This document shows, in pieces, positions 36,401-48,149 of a stretch of 64,000 bases of DNA. The stretch lies in the NCBI GenBank assembly GCA_958298945.1, contig CATQJD010000001.1, positions 577,209-641,208 on the forward strand. The letters are read 5' to 3'. This DNA comes from Atherix ibis (Eukaryota; Arthropoda; Insecta; Diptera; Athericidae). Under the pieces are notes generated by a model. That model was given only the letters and a program-made list of their open reading frames with translations. It was not told the DNA's origin and made no database searches. The stretch's first letter is position 1. Each line of letters starts with the position of its first letter. A program made the translations under genes and the position numbers.

Positions 36401-37706
36401 AAGAGTCGTCTCTGAGTTATAGCGAATTAGTTAAATTGAAACTTCTAGTCATGTTAGTACCTTAACATCGTAACATATCGTTCATTTTTTCAATTAGTGT
36501 TTATATTTGTGCATTGCAGTGTTCACCATTTAGTGAGGTTTAAATGGTATTGAGATTTCCGAATTTTTGTTTTGCTATCTAAAATAATGAAATTGACATT
36601 AAAATGCAGAACTTAATGAAATTAACGTGAAAATGAAGAATACTTACATATAGAGAGGTGTTATTTTTTCTAATTAATTTAAGATGTAAATAATTTTAAC
36701 TTATTCATATAGAAGGTTTTTAATGACTAATTTTATTGATTATCTCAGTACTCAAGTTTTCCAGAAAAAAATCAGCAAATTCAGGGTGTTTAACAATTTC
36801 TATTTTATTTTATTAAGTCGGCTTGAAATCACTTCGGTCATGCACAAACAAATAAATATTCCTTAATTATCAAATTTTATCCAAAAGCAAATGATTATCT
36901 TTGAGTCACCAGTTAGTGAAACTATTAAAAATTAATTCTTATAACTAACAACATAATTTATTGTGTGGTATACAAATATTTTCTGTTAAAATCGAATTCT
37001 AAACTTTTACAGTAAACTGTACGTGCAAACTATATTTCAAATTATGCCACCAAAAACTACTTAGTTAATAAAAGCGTAGGATATGTAGGGAATTCATAGT
37101 ATTTTTATACCGATGTACAGAAAATGTCGGTAATCGAAACGATAGTTATTTTACTTATGATGACGGTTTTGACTTTCTTGGATTTAATTTGTTTCCTTCC
37201 AGTTAATAAGTTAGTTTTTGCATAAAAGTCATTGATTTAGCAGATGAAAATTGACTTCAGTAATAACTGCAGTTATTATATCCTTTTTCAGAGACACTTG
37301 CCCCTCCCCAAGTATCGTAACATTATATATTTGCTGACGCCTTCCTCTTGTACGGCTATTTATTAATGATATTATAAGCGCTTGATATTAGCCACTTTTG
37401 ATACCAACATGTTTAGATGCATGTGTGAGTATTAGATAGAGTGTACAATAATAATAGGATAATGTTAATTAAAAGGCAACCCTTATTTATTTCGGACAGA
37501 AATATTTACACTAACAACTATTTTACCTGCTTTGATCAATAATGCATAATTTATAGCTCTTGAAATCGTTCAGTGAAATCAAGGCTTTGTGACTTAACTC
37601 TATTTATACCAATTTGAAATATCATTACTAACTTTTCAGCATAAAAGTATTATCTAGAAGTATCTATTTGTGAAATATAACTTTATATTTTATATTGTTT
37701 ATAATA
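33488..37706. other. AT-rich intron stretch between two mariners, no gene seen
   Basis: No coding frame with family resemblance. The 118-codon frame at 34506-34862 is all hydrophobic and Phe/Leu/Ile-rich, as expected of T-rich DNA, and has no homolog I recognise. No long repeats were spotted. Confidence 0.5.
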
Positions 37707-38810
37707 CGAGGGTCGTTCAATAAGTCCTTAGAAAAAGATGGAAAAAAACTGTTTTTTTAAAATAAATTTTTTTTTATTTTACAACATAATCCCCTTAAAG
37801 CTCTATACACTTTCCCAACCGTTTTTCCAAAATTTTTATCCCGTCCAAAAAATAGGATTTCGGAAGTTCTGCAAAATACTCATCCGTTTGAGCAATGACG
37901 TCCTCGTTGGAAGTGAACCGTCGTCCGCCAAGCCATTTCTTCAGATTGGGGAAAAGAAAATAGTCACTCGGGGCCAAATCTGGTGAATAAGCGGGATCCT
38001 GCAACAATTTCATTCTCAATTCCACAATTTTGGCCATGGAAACAGCGCAGGTGTGCACACGCGCATTGTCCTGATGCATGAGGATTTTCTTCTTCTTCTT
38101 GAAAATCCACTGTGATGACTGTCTCTTCGTTTCTGGAGTGTAGTTGTGTATCCAGGTTTCGTCCACAGTGACATATAGACGAAGGAATTCGGCAGGGTTG
38201 CGATGAAAGAGTGCCAACATAGCCTCAGAGTCCACTGCACGATTGCGCTTATTCTCCTCTGAGAGCAAACGCGTTACCCATCTTGCCGAAATTTTTTTCA
38301 CAGACAATTTTTCATGCAAAATTGAAGCGACTGTAGCTTGTGATATGCCCGTGGCCTCAACTAATTCGCGCACTTTAATTCGCCGATCGTTCAAAATCAG
38401 ATCGTGGATTTTGTCGATGATTTCAGGAGTAGACACCTGAACTGGGCGTCCTGAACGATGTTCATCTTTTGTGGATAAACGGCCACGTTTAAATTCATTC
38501 ACCCAATTGTAAACTGTCCCAAACACAGGTGCAGATGTGCCTTGAACTGCATCCAAATCGGCTTTGATTTCTTTCGGGCTAAAGCCTTTCAAATGGAGAT
38601 GTTTGATGACAGCCCTAAGCTCGCTTTTTTCCATTGTTATGCACAAATAAATGTCGGTAACTTTAATCGACGATAGAAATTGACCTACGCTATGGATCGA
38701 GCTGAAATTTTGACAGCTTTCCTGTCGATAATGCTACTTACAAAAAAATCTTTACCGACACTACGAGCACAACTTCTCGGATTTTCTAAGGACTTATTGA
38801 ACGACCCTCA
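37707..38810 (-). mobile_element. mariner element (copy 2), with terminal repeats and TA duplication
   Basis: TA flanks at 37705-37706 and 38811-38812. Terminal repeats are CGAGGGTCGTTCAATAAGTC at the left and, reverse-complemented, TGAGGGTCGTTCAATAAGTC at the right. Length 1104 bp, shorter than copy 1 because of an internal deletion. Confidence 0.93.
37795..38634 (-). pseudogene. mariner transposase, copy 2, open frame with core deletion
   Basis: One open frame from ATG 38634 (MEKSELRAVIKHLHLKGFSP) to 37795. Both helix-turn-helix motifs are present (PVFGTVYNWVNEFKRGR; ATGISQATVASILHEKLS), then VTVDETWIHNYTPETKRQSS with the first catalytic Asp, and MHQDNARVHTC and YSPDLAPSDYFLFPNLKKW with the second and third (spacing D34D). 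About 60-66 residues between the first and second Asp are missing: QWIF runs straight into KKKKKILMHQDN, at an AAGAAG run. The frame stays open, so a stable but presumably inactive protein that still binds DNA is conceivable. Copy 1 keeps this segment but lacks another. Confidence 0.88.
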
Positions 38811-39095
38811 TACAATAATTTGAGTAGTCCGGTGCTCTTCATTTTATATTGCATAGAAATATCTTAAATTTTTTGAAACTTACACTTAGTATGTTACAGC
38901 TATAAAGACTTGTAGCGTGATAATACTTTATTGGTACTTTTTACATATTCGTTATATTCAGATGCTTGTATATAAAAAAAATTAAATAGTTCTTATTTAT
39001 AGTTGTCTGGTTTAATAGACGCCTATATTTTTTCTTTAATTCACATAGGTTTACATAACAAAATTGAAACTAACATCTTTGTTTTTTATTTATAG

Positions 39096-39170
39096 TTGGC
39101 TGGTCAAATTGACATGAATATGCAGAGTGATCTAATGGCGGCGTTTGAAGAGACACTTGATGAATCTTAA
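39096..39170 (+). CDS. fs(1)h: fs(1)h terminal exon, P-TEFb-interacting tail
   Basis: A 75-nt coding part: 24 residues and TAA. It follows a T-rich tract and the acceptor TTTATTTATAG. It continues RRRREA from the exon ending at 15829 in phase 0 and reads LAGQIDMNMQSDLMAAFEET then LDES. This matches the conserved end of BRD4 (IDMNFQSDLL..FEENL), which contacts P-TEFb (CDK9/cyclin T) to promote transcription elongation. The exon is far too short for ORF callers and was found from the motif. Skipping it would remove the interaction tail, so correct splicing over the 23-kb intron matters to function. Confidence 0.93.
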   Translation: MAGQIDMNMQSDLMAAFEETLDES

Positions 39171-40710
39171 CTTGACGAAAACTTACCCATATACTGTATA
39201 TTTTTCGTTTGTTTTTGGTAATTTATTATAGTAGAAATATAAATTATATCACTTACTACCATATGTAACAAATATGAATTATAATTGTAAATGGGAATGA
39301 AGGCCGAAATATAATTATATTTTTTAAAAATAAACTACCGTATACATAACATATTCTAGACAATGATAATTCATGAAATATAATAGTATATTTACGTATG
39401 GTTGAAAGCACAGGAACGAGAGTTAAAATAGTAATGTACAACAGTTTAATTCAATAATGATATCAGCATTTACTATTTATTATTCATATCGATTGTATAT
39501 AGGTACAAATATTCGTGGAATTGGGGTAACGGGGAAACATAGGATTTGTTTTTTTTCATTTTTATATATTTTCAATGACGGTTTAAACATAATTTTTTTC
39601 AGAAATAACTATTTGTATTTTGTGCCGACATGCGAGGCATAGATGAGTATTTCGCATTTTTATTTGGACTGAATTATTTGACTTCAGAATCTGATTCCTT
39701 GACTTACTACAAGTAAAATATTGTACTATACGAAAGTGATAATACCTTTATATAATAGAATAATAGGCTGCTAAAAGAATTTGGTTTGAATGAGTACAAA
39801 AACAGTTTATCATTAATATTTCAAATACGAAAGACAGTTTGTTAAATTAAATCATCAGTAAAATTCATTGCTTTTATTTTTTCATAAATTTGAAGTAAAG
39901 TAATCTTTACATATTATATAGCAAAATATCAATTTGCTTTAAATTGTATTAAGGTGATATTATTTATATACTACTGTTTCGCTAAGGTGTTATAAATTAA
40001 GTAAGGTAAAGTGCTACTTGAGTGGATTGTACGCCTATATATTTATACAAACATGGTATACTACAAGAAAAGATAACATTTACATTTTAAAATGATGGCT
40101 AAAGTATAAATTGCATTTCAAATAGTTATTATCTACTATTTACGAAAAATGTGCGGAGTTATCTGACTACGAAAGTTAATACCACATGTGTTATTTTAAA
40201 AATTTATTCTATCAGAATTGCGTTGATATTTCATAGAAAATAATAAACGCACTTACTTTACTGTAATAAATAATGCAATAGATTTTCAAAATGATTTAAT
40301 AAAATATATGGTAAATAAGATTAAGTTAAGATGTAAGAAAAATATTGTACATAAATAAAGTAATATACAGAGCATCCATCAAATTAATTAAAACAGATTA
40401 TTTAAATAAAATAAAATTTAGAAGCAGAAATATAGGAAACGAATAAAAACAATTAACACATTTGAAAATTTGTATCATTTTTCTTACAAATCACACGTTC
40501 CATTCATTCTCACAAAATAAGCTGTCCTAGCAATCATATATAATCAATATGTACGTGATTTCTCGTCTGAAAGTTGCTGGACAAGCATTTACGACAAAAT
40601 TTCTTCCTTAAATATAATAAATTATTAATAAATAAACAGTTATCAGAGTATCGATAGAGAAGTAATAATATTAACAATAATCGATTCTTTGCTGATTAAG
40701 CATAATCTAT
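39171..40710 (+). other. fs(1)h 3' flank / probable 3' UTR
   Basis: AT-rich sequence after the fs(1)h stop, with no coding signal. Several AATAAA hexamers occur; the first on the + strand is at 39329, about 160 nt past the stop. The 3' end cannot be fixed from sequence alone. Confidence 0.5.
39329..39334 (+). promoter_or_regulatory. Candidate poly(A) signal of fs(1)h
   Basis: AATAAA 160 nt downstream of the stop. Such hexamers are frequent by chance in DNA this AT-rich. Confidence 0.3.
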
Positions 40711-41475
40711 TTTCAACGATCACAATTGTAAGACCAACTCTTAGGAGTTGATCATAATAAATTATAAAATACAACTAAAAGATCACTTCAAAGAGTTTAT
40801 TAAACAAAAGTAATAAAAAAGAAGAATTAAATAAATATATATACGCCTTTTATTCAAACATTATTAAAACATTAGCACAGTCGGTAGGATATCTTTCTGT
40901 AGAAAGAAATTCAATGATTAAAACAATGGAACTGAAAAATTGAATCCGATCATTCAAATTGAAGGCAGGAAGACAACAAAGAAGTGAACCACAAAAATAT
41001 AAAATGTCAAGAATTTTTTTTTAAATTACTTTTAAAGTATCAATAAAGAAGAAAAAACCTCAAAGCAAAATAAAATAATGCAATATAAATTTTAAAGTGA
41101 AAATTAAAAAAAAGTAAAGTGACATTACATATATAAAAAAGGACATGGTCAGGAAAATAGTGTAGATATATAACTATAATAGTCTTAATAAGTGATATAA
41201 GGGTAATTAATTGTAAGCAAATATGTATATCAAGAATATTATAATTGAAGAAATTTCAAATTAAATATATTTACAAAAACATATTCACACAATAAATAAT
41301 TTTAACAACCTGCACAACCCAGTGACTTTAGTAGTAGATGATTTCATCAAAAATATGACTACAGAAATAAAAGTGGAAAAAACTATTATAACGATTCTAA
41401 ACAACTCAAGAGACAACCAATTTGTCATCGTTTCAATACTTTGTATAATGCTAAACAGCAGTTAAATTATTTAAG
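40711..41475. repeat. ~765-bp tandem direct repeat, copy 1
   Basis: From TTTCAACGATCACAATTGTA to GCAGTTAAATTATTTAAG; followed immediately by a second copy. A few substitutions and small indels separate them. No recognisable coding sequence. Confidence 0.95.
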
Positions 41476-42246
41476 TTTCAACGATCACAATTGTAAGACC
41501 AACTCTAAGGAGTTGATCATAATAAATTATAAAATACAACTAAAAGATCACTTCAAAGAGTTTATCAAACAAAAGTAATAAAAAAGAAGAATTAAATAAA
41601 TATATATACAAAAACGCATTTTATTCAAACATTATTAAAACATTAGCACAGTCGGTAGGATATCTTTCTGTAGAAAGAAATTCAATGATTAAAACAATGG
41701 AACTGAAAAATTGAATCTGATTATTCAAATTGAAGGCAGGAAGACAACAAGGAAGTGAAGCACAAAAATATAAAATGGCAAGAATTTTTTTTAAAATTAC
41801 TTTTAAAGTATCAATAAAGAAGAAAAAACCTAAAAGCAAAAAAAAATAATGCAATATAAATTTTAAAGTGAAAATTTAAAAAAAGTAAAGTGACATTACA
41901 TATATAAAAAAGGGCATGGTCAGGAAAATAGTGTAGATATATAACTATAATAGTCTTAATAAGTGATATAAGGGTAATTAATTGTAAGCAAATATGTATA
42001 TCAAGAATATTATAATTGAAGAAATTTCAAATTAAATATATTTACAAAAACATATTCACACAACAAATAATTTTAACAACCTGCACAACCCAGTGACTTT
42101 AGTAGTAGATGATTTCATCAAAAATATGACTACAGAAATAAAAGTGGAAAAAACAATTATAACGATTCTAAACAACTCAAGAGACAACCAATTTTTCATC
42201 GTTTCAATACTTTGTATAATGCTAAACCGCAGTTAAATTATTTAAG
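41476..42246. repeat. ~770-bp tandem direct repeat, copy 2
   Basis: Second copy of the 40711 unit with no spacer, 771 bp. It differs at scattered single bases and gains ACAAAAACGCAT-like extra bases near 41609. Confidence 0.95.
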
Positions 42247-42325
42247 TAATTTTAGACGAAGAATATATAAATTTTCATACATCTATCGTCCAAGACATAA
42301 CTGTCTCGCCCCGAAAGAGAATTTT

Positions 42326-42339
42326 CCGATAGTATGTTT
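42326..42339. repeat. Target-site duplication of jockey-3 (left)
   Basis: CCGATAGTATGTTT, identical to 47289-47302, flanks the element at its poly(A) end (poly(T) on the + strand). Confidence 0.9.
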
Positions 42340-42687
42340 TTTTTTTTTTTTTTTGTTTATTTTGTTTTTTGTTTTGTTTAAATAGAGCATTTATTATTTC
42401 CATACTACTTACTTGCACATATTTACATGGTATTTAAAACGTACAGCTGACACATGCTCTGTACATCCTTTCCTTATAAAGTAACTTAGTTTTTAATGAC
42501 TAAGTACATGAATTGCTTACAACTTTGGCTTAAAAATTATATGTGCTTGCTCAAACACTATATTCTATATATTTAATTGCTTACAGACTAACCTTAATTC
42601 TAGACTTAAAAAAAAAATTAGGGAAAGGAATATTCAGGGAGAGTGGATTAGGAGTTTGGGATTTTTGGGAAATTTGTGTTGCTTCCG

Positions 42688-45441
42688 CTAACCACGATGG
42701 AAATGGGGAGTTAAGGAATTATAAAACTGAACGTTCATAATATCACTATCTTTAGCAAAATCAGATATAATGATTGGTGAGGCATAGAGGTAATCATTGT
42801 GGAAGTATCTGTGTTGGGTGGCTTGGGATTTAATCCTTTCTATTGACTCGTCAATGAGTGGATTGGTATGGTCTATTAAATGCTGGAGAAAGTTTTTGGT
42901 TTGACCAACCATGCATGAAATAAAAGGAGTAAGATTACTTTTCTGATATATATAGGAGTTAGAATAATGCTTGCCGTCTATTTTACGATATTTTGAAAGG
43001 CATTTCCTAATGATTGACCTTTCGAATACATGGACTTTATTGGCATATGTTTTTCGAGAAACTAAAAAAGATCGGAAATGCATAGCCAATAATTGGCCGA
43101 ATAAGTTTTTTATAGAATAGTAACTTTGTATTTATACTAAGCCCCTTCCGACGCCTAAGTAGGAATAGAAAGGTATGAATAGCCCTTTTGGCTTTTTGCA
43201 GAGTTAATTCAACATGTGGGTTAAATTTGAACATTGACTTAAAGTTGATGCGTAAATATTTTAGTTGATTTGAGACTGGAATAGCTGTGTTTTTAATCAG
43301 AATACGCAGCTTTTTGCTCTTTGTAGCAATTTTCCTCGGTCCGCGAGTGCTGGGATTACGGAAACAGATTAAATTGGACTTATTAAGATTGACTGATAAG
43401 TTCCAGTCACCATAATAATTTATAATTTTAAAAAGAAGATCTTGCGTTCTCTTTAGAGCTAATTTTGGTGATTTGCTTTTGGCATAAATAAGAGTGTCTT
43501 CTGCATATAATATCATTTGTGTTTTTGCAGCTTTTGGTATGTCTGCAGTATATATTGAATACAGCAAGGGACCTAATACCGAGCCTTGCGGAACTCCTTT
43601 ACCTATTGTAAAGAATTCGGAAGTCGTGTTCTGATATCTGACGCAAGATGATCTATCCTGAAGAAATGGATGCAGCAGCAGCGTAAAATATGGAGAGAAA
43701 TTAAGTTTACATAGTTTATGCACTAGTCCCTTATGCCAAACTGAGTCAAAGAATTTTTCTAATATTTTTCCCAAACAGGGAAGAAGAGATATAGGTCGAT
43801 GTTGTTGGATGGCTGCTCTGCCTTGAGTTTTCGGAATATTAAAGATTATGCCTATCTTCCAGACTTTAGGGAGGTAGAAATTGTTGATGCAGTGATTAAA
43901 TATTGCAACTAAGGGACTCAAACTCTTTTTCGGAATCTTTCTCAGCATAAAATTCGATATATTGTCGATGCCAGCAGACTTTTTATTATTTAAAGATTTT
44001 ATTATAGAATAGAGTGTGTTTTCGGATATAAACATATCTAGAGAGCTGGGATTGCTTGCACTGTTATCGGTGCTGAATTTTGTAATATGGGTTGGGGAGT
44101 TTGATAAAAAACTGTCGACCTGATCGTTTACATGAGTTTGTAGAAGTGAGCTTGGACTAGAGTTGTAAAGATCTTTATAAAATGCGGCAACGTTTTTAGA
44201 TATATTAATTGCACCTCCTTTTATTTCGCGGTCGTTATTATCGGTGACTGTTACTTTATTGAGAGGCTTTCGGCTGGTGATTGCGTTAAGCTGCTTGAAA
44301 GCATCAGGACCTGGACATACTTTTGAAAGTCGTTCAGAAAATTGGTTATTAAAATGTTTGTTAACTTTATTGCGTATCATAGTTGATATGCAGTTAACTT
44401 GTGCCCCTAAGAGACGATAATCTGAAGATGTAGTGTTTAATTCTCTCCGAAAAATGCGTTTCATTTCCCTTACCCAACGATTTTTCAACAAATACATTTT
44501 CTTAATGTCCTCGGGGAGAGAATCAAATCGATGGCTTCTATTAGACAGTTGCCTTTAATGTTTATGAAATACATCCGAGACAATTTGGCTAAAGGTTTCT
44601 ATATGGAAATCAATTTCTTGGTTGGTTATATTCTTGAAACAAGGAACATTCATTCCGTTAGATATAGCCAAATCTACATCGTGCCTAAATTCTTCCCAGT
44701 TCGTGTTCTTATACGACGTGAAAGATTTTAACTCGGTATATTCAAAGTTGAATTGAGTTTGAGTTTTAATTTGCATAATAATTGGATAATGGTCTGAATG
44801 AAAGTCGAGAGTTGAACAAGTAATGTTCGAAGAGTAAGGATAAATTAAACAATTTGAAACGAAAAACAGATCGACTACAGATAAGCTACTAGGTCTGGTA
44901 GGACCAGAAGGTGCAATTACCTGTAATGTGGAGATACTAGTGAGCAAATTTTGAATACAGATACCGGAAGAGTTACGGACAGAATCTCCCCATGAGGTGT
45001 GTCTGGCGTTAAAACCCCTCCCATGATTACCTTATATCCTTTGCTGATGAGATCTTGTAAGAATTCGAACAGGTCCTTAATTTCAACGGGTGAACACTTG
45101 CAGGCAATATAACATGAAACTAATGCTATATTTTTAATACCCGAATTGTTCACGTGACATCGCGTAAGAACACAAGTGGTGCAGATATTATTTGAGCTGA
45201 AGTTAACCAAGTTACTATATTGTATATTTTCTGAGAAGATAATGCCAGTACCCTGATTAGAGTCATTGCAAATGCAATGATACCGCGGAAGTGAAAGTTT
45301 ATGCTTCAAATTCAGGTGAGTTTCATTAATGAAATAGAAGTCGGCAAGCTGGTTCTGAATGAACTGATAAAGTTCGACTCTTTTGAACAGGCCAACGATA
45401 GACCGCACGTTAAGTGCTATGATATTTAGAGAGCACGTCAT
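42688..45441 (-). pseudogene. Jockey-clade ORF2 (jockey-3)
   Basis: Endonuclease opens MTCSLNIIALNVRSIVGLFK at 45441 with FYFINETHLN. The GDFN catalytic box is altered: the shifted frame reads GRGFNARHTSWGD near 45010, so its Asp is Gly, and the frame breaks there. RT follows: KKSAGIDNISNFMLRKIPKK, IQQHRPISLLPCLGKILEKF, then a jump straight to DSVWHKGLVHKL. About 50-60 codons are missing there, removing RT motif A and its catalytic Asp. GVPQGSVLGPLLYSIY follows, then LYAEDTLIYA (about 43495-43510), where the invariant YADD is YAED. After a frame change near 43080 the jockey-type C-terminus (VGQTKNFLQHLIDHTNPLID) ends at 42688. Confidence 0.87.
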
Positions 45442-45686
45442 AATGGAGTATGGTAGGGAAGGCTTACAAATATCATGGGTAGGGTGTATCTTAAATTATT
45501 CTTACTTGCTAATTCCAAATGTTGTCTTTCTATATGAATCCTAGCCGGGTTGTTTTGCTCCTTTTGAATCCGCAGAATGTAATTAACTACGCTGGACTGC
45601 TGTTCTTGGCTGGCCCGATAGTGTAGTTTTTTTCTGATGATGATTGTCCATCGCTGTGTTACATGAATTCTTCATTACAAGCAGCA

Positions 45687-47069
45687 TCATTTCCAAACTT
45701 TTCCAAGAAAATGCAAGTATGTAACCTGTCGATCTGCAAAAGAGGAAGGTGTTTTATATGATTTCATAAATTGACTTACCTCGGTGATTAAACTAGGCAT
45801 GTCTACACTAAATAATGTTGAAGCCTCCGAAAAGAATTCTTCCATGGGCGATGGCTGAGTTGATTCTTCAGTTCTGGTGGCTGCCCTTTCTGTTAATACA
45901 GCGTTCGAGATTGGTGCTCCTCGTAGGACGCTTGCGAAGGATACTCCACTCCTGACAGTGTTATTAATTGACTGGTGCACAAAGTTCAGTCTGTCCTTCC
46001 GCTGTTGAACTCTGGATTGTTGCCTGAGTTCCTTTGCCGCAATCATTTCCTTGTAGAAGGAACAACCTCTATGGTTCGCTGGGTGGCCATGTTGTCCACA
46101 GTTGGCGCAAAACGGAGCACCAGACTTGTCGTTGTCTCGTGGGCAAGCCTTGGGCATGTGATTTTGCCCGCATTTCACGCAGACAAATTTATAAAAACAG
46201 TTTGCTGCTGCATGTCCAAACTGTTGACATCGGTGGCATTGAAGTGGGCCACTTCTCCTTAGCTTTTCCCAACTGCACCAAAAATATGTCCGATTGGACA
46301 TTGTTTTCTTTTGCGAATTTTGTTTTAAAATTCTCCACTTTATTAATTAAAGCTGCCTCCACTTGGTTGGCCAGATCAGCTTTTATATCAGAGGCTTCAC
46401 AGGAGTTGTGAAAACCTCTTACAAGGAGGGAAATCTTCCTTTCCTCTTTTGACGTATAGGTATGCCCAGGTATACCTTTTGACTTGATGAAGTCGAGAAT
46501 GGTCCTCCGATCTTCTAATGTCTCCGACTTAATAATTGCCTTGCCGTTGTTATTGGTTATTTTATAACCGGGTGCTCTGGCTAGCGTCTTCATTTCTTTG
46601 ATGAAGGCGTTAATATTTAAACCTCGACACGTGATCGGAGGTATATGAATTTTCTGTGGAGCCAAGTTGCTTGCTTTTGCAATCCTGCTCGAAGTGGTTG
46701 GTGGTTTTGGCAAAGTGGCTTCTTCGAGCAGACTAAACCGATTTTGGCTCACTGGAGGTATAGAACCCACAGCTATCGGTGCCTTTACCTTTTTAGCCTT
46801 CTTTGGCGGCTTAATTGGCTCTACAATAAACTTGCTAGATTCTGTCAGAAAAGCGTCATTATCTGCCACGTTCTTCCTTTTCTTGCAGTAAGGAAGCTCA
46901 CGTCTTCAATTTCTTTTTCAAGGTTGAAGTGAATGCCAACCATTTTCAGAGAGGCCGTTATGTCCGTGCCTAGCTTTTTCTTAGTGACAAGAAGCTCGCC
47001 GAATATTTTGACATCCCCGTCCGGAACTATCGTGTCATCATCCGAAATTTCCGTCCTTCGAAGAGACAT
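45687..47069 (-). pseudogene. Jockey-clade Gag (jockey-3)
   Basis: Starts MSLRRTEISDDDTIVPDG (ATG 47069). An acidic N-terminus (VKIFGELLVTKKKLGTDITA) leads into a basic linker (EPIKPPKKAKKVKAP) and an RNA-binding-type fold (INAFIKEMKTLARAPGYKIT, RKISLLVRGFHNSCEASDIK). Three zinc knuckles follow: CHRCQQFGHAAANC (about 46235-46195), CVKCGQNHMPKAC and CANCGQHGHPANHRGC. Two frameshifts interrupt it, near 46880 and 46270, so no complete Gag is made. The C-terminal end is Ser/Thr/Glu-rich and its exact stop is uncertain because of a possible third shift near 45690. Confidence 0.85.
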
Positions 47070-47288
47070 CTTCGAGTCGATGGTAAACAATTTCTTAACA
47101 CTTTTTTTTTATTTGGTATGTCACTAATTTAACGTCTACACAATTCACTACAAGTAATTTAAGCTTAAGTCAATATTGTTATTGAAAATTATTTAACACT
47201 CAGATTATATGTTCTATTACTTCCACAACACAACAGAGAATCAACATGTAACCTGTCTGACTCTATCTGTGTCTGAACATAAGTGACC

Positions 47289-47302
47289 CCGATAGTATGT
47301 TT
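47289..47302. repeat. Target-site duplication of jockey-3 (right)
   Basis: CCGATAGTATGTTT, identical to 42326-42339. Confidence 0.9.
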
Positions 47303-47308
47303 AAATAT

Positions 47309-47344
47309 AATATATATATATATATATATATAAATATATATATT
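47309..47344. repeat. (TA)n microsatellite
   Basis: Nearly pure TA dinucleotide run right beside the jockey-3 insertion. Confidence 0.9.
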
Positions 47345-47645
47345 TCCCTTTTAACATTCCTTTCACGGCATGGGGACTTTTAACATTTGTTTTATTTATA
47401 TTTGTATCGGTTTTAAGATCATCTTTTCGTCTTCGCTTAGTAGATAATTACTTCGCTGCAGCTATCATACTGCTTATTTACGTACACTTTGATGCGGTGC
47501 CATGCTTCATTCAGCAGGATATGCGGCTATTATATCCATTTCAGGTCATTGTTTTTTTTAATATGGGTGTATATCCACGATTGGGGTATCCAGTTAAGGA
47601 AACTATACTAGAATTAAAGCTAAAGTATCTTTTGGGAAATAGCGA

Positions 47646-47725
47646 AGGAACATGACTCAGCAATATTCGAAACCACAACCCATTGGATGGTAGGCAAGCA
47701 TGCTAACGACAATACTACTAAGCCG
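47646..47725 (-). repeat. tRNA-derived SINE-like fragment, diverged
   Basis: On the - strand: GTCGTTAGCATGCTTGCCTA, then ACCATCCAATGGGTTGTGG and a B-box-like GGTTTCGAATATT, then GCTGAGTCATG. Same block order as 6041-6125. It has the look of a decayed tRNA-derived SINE head. Confidence 0.4.
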
Positions 47726-48149
47726 GACCGGTCAAAACATAAAATAATAATCTAATAAATGCTTGATACCTGATGTCTTTATAAGTGTACTTGAGAAATA
47801 ATTGTTAGAGAAGCCTTAGTCTTAGTTTCGAGATATGTTTGTTGCCAAAATTAAAGTTGACAGTGCACAAGTTAAAGAAACTACATAAATTCTTTGGACT
47901 GCACTACCGCTAGTGATTTATGAGTCGGTACTTTTTCGAGCTTGCGGCAAGACTGAGGTGGTCACGTATGCTAACTGTATTAGAAAATCTTACGGCAGTC
48001 GGTAGAAGAATGATGATAACAGACCAAACTTTACCAAGAGTAACACATACAATATCAATTTATGTACATCCGAAATTAATTTTAAAAATTACTTTAAAAT
48101 AATATTGAAAATTCAGAAAAATTATTAAACCAAAAAAAAAAATATGCTA

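Larger units (their letters stand above)
15830..39095 (+). other. Giant last intron of fs(1)h, 23,266 bp
   Basis: GT (GTAAGAAA) at 15830 and AG (TTTATTTATAG) at 39095 bound the intron. It contains R1-B and R1-C (+), a jockey 5' half (-), a Tc1/mariner-type pseudogene (+) and two mariners (-), plus small repeats. I see no host coding sequence inside it. The stretches 15.83-20.5 kb and 33.5-37.7 kb are AT-rich with only the repeats listed; a TATAAAAGAG motif at about 36398 is not enough to claim a promoter. Confidence 0.85.
42340..47288 (-). mobile_element. Jockey-clade LINE (jockey-3), full span with target-site duplication
   Basis: A 4.95-kb element on the - strand between 14-bp target-site duplications. 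It begins GGTCACTTATG at 47288 and ends in a poly(A) tail (poly(T) run 42340-42354). It has Gag, ORF2 with endonuclease and RT, and no RNase H. It is a different family from jockey-1/2. It is full-span but not active, as the Gag and ORF2 lesions show. Confidence 0.92.

Noticed and set aside
47309..47344. A regulatory TATA cluster
   Set aside because: A plain TA microsatellite.
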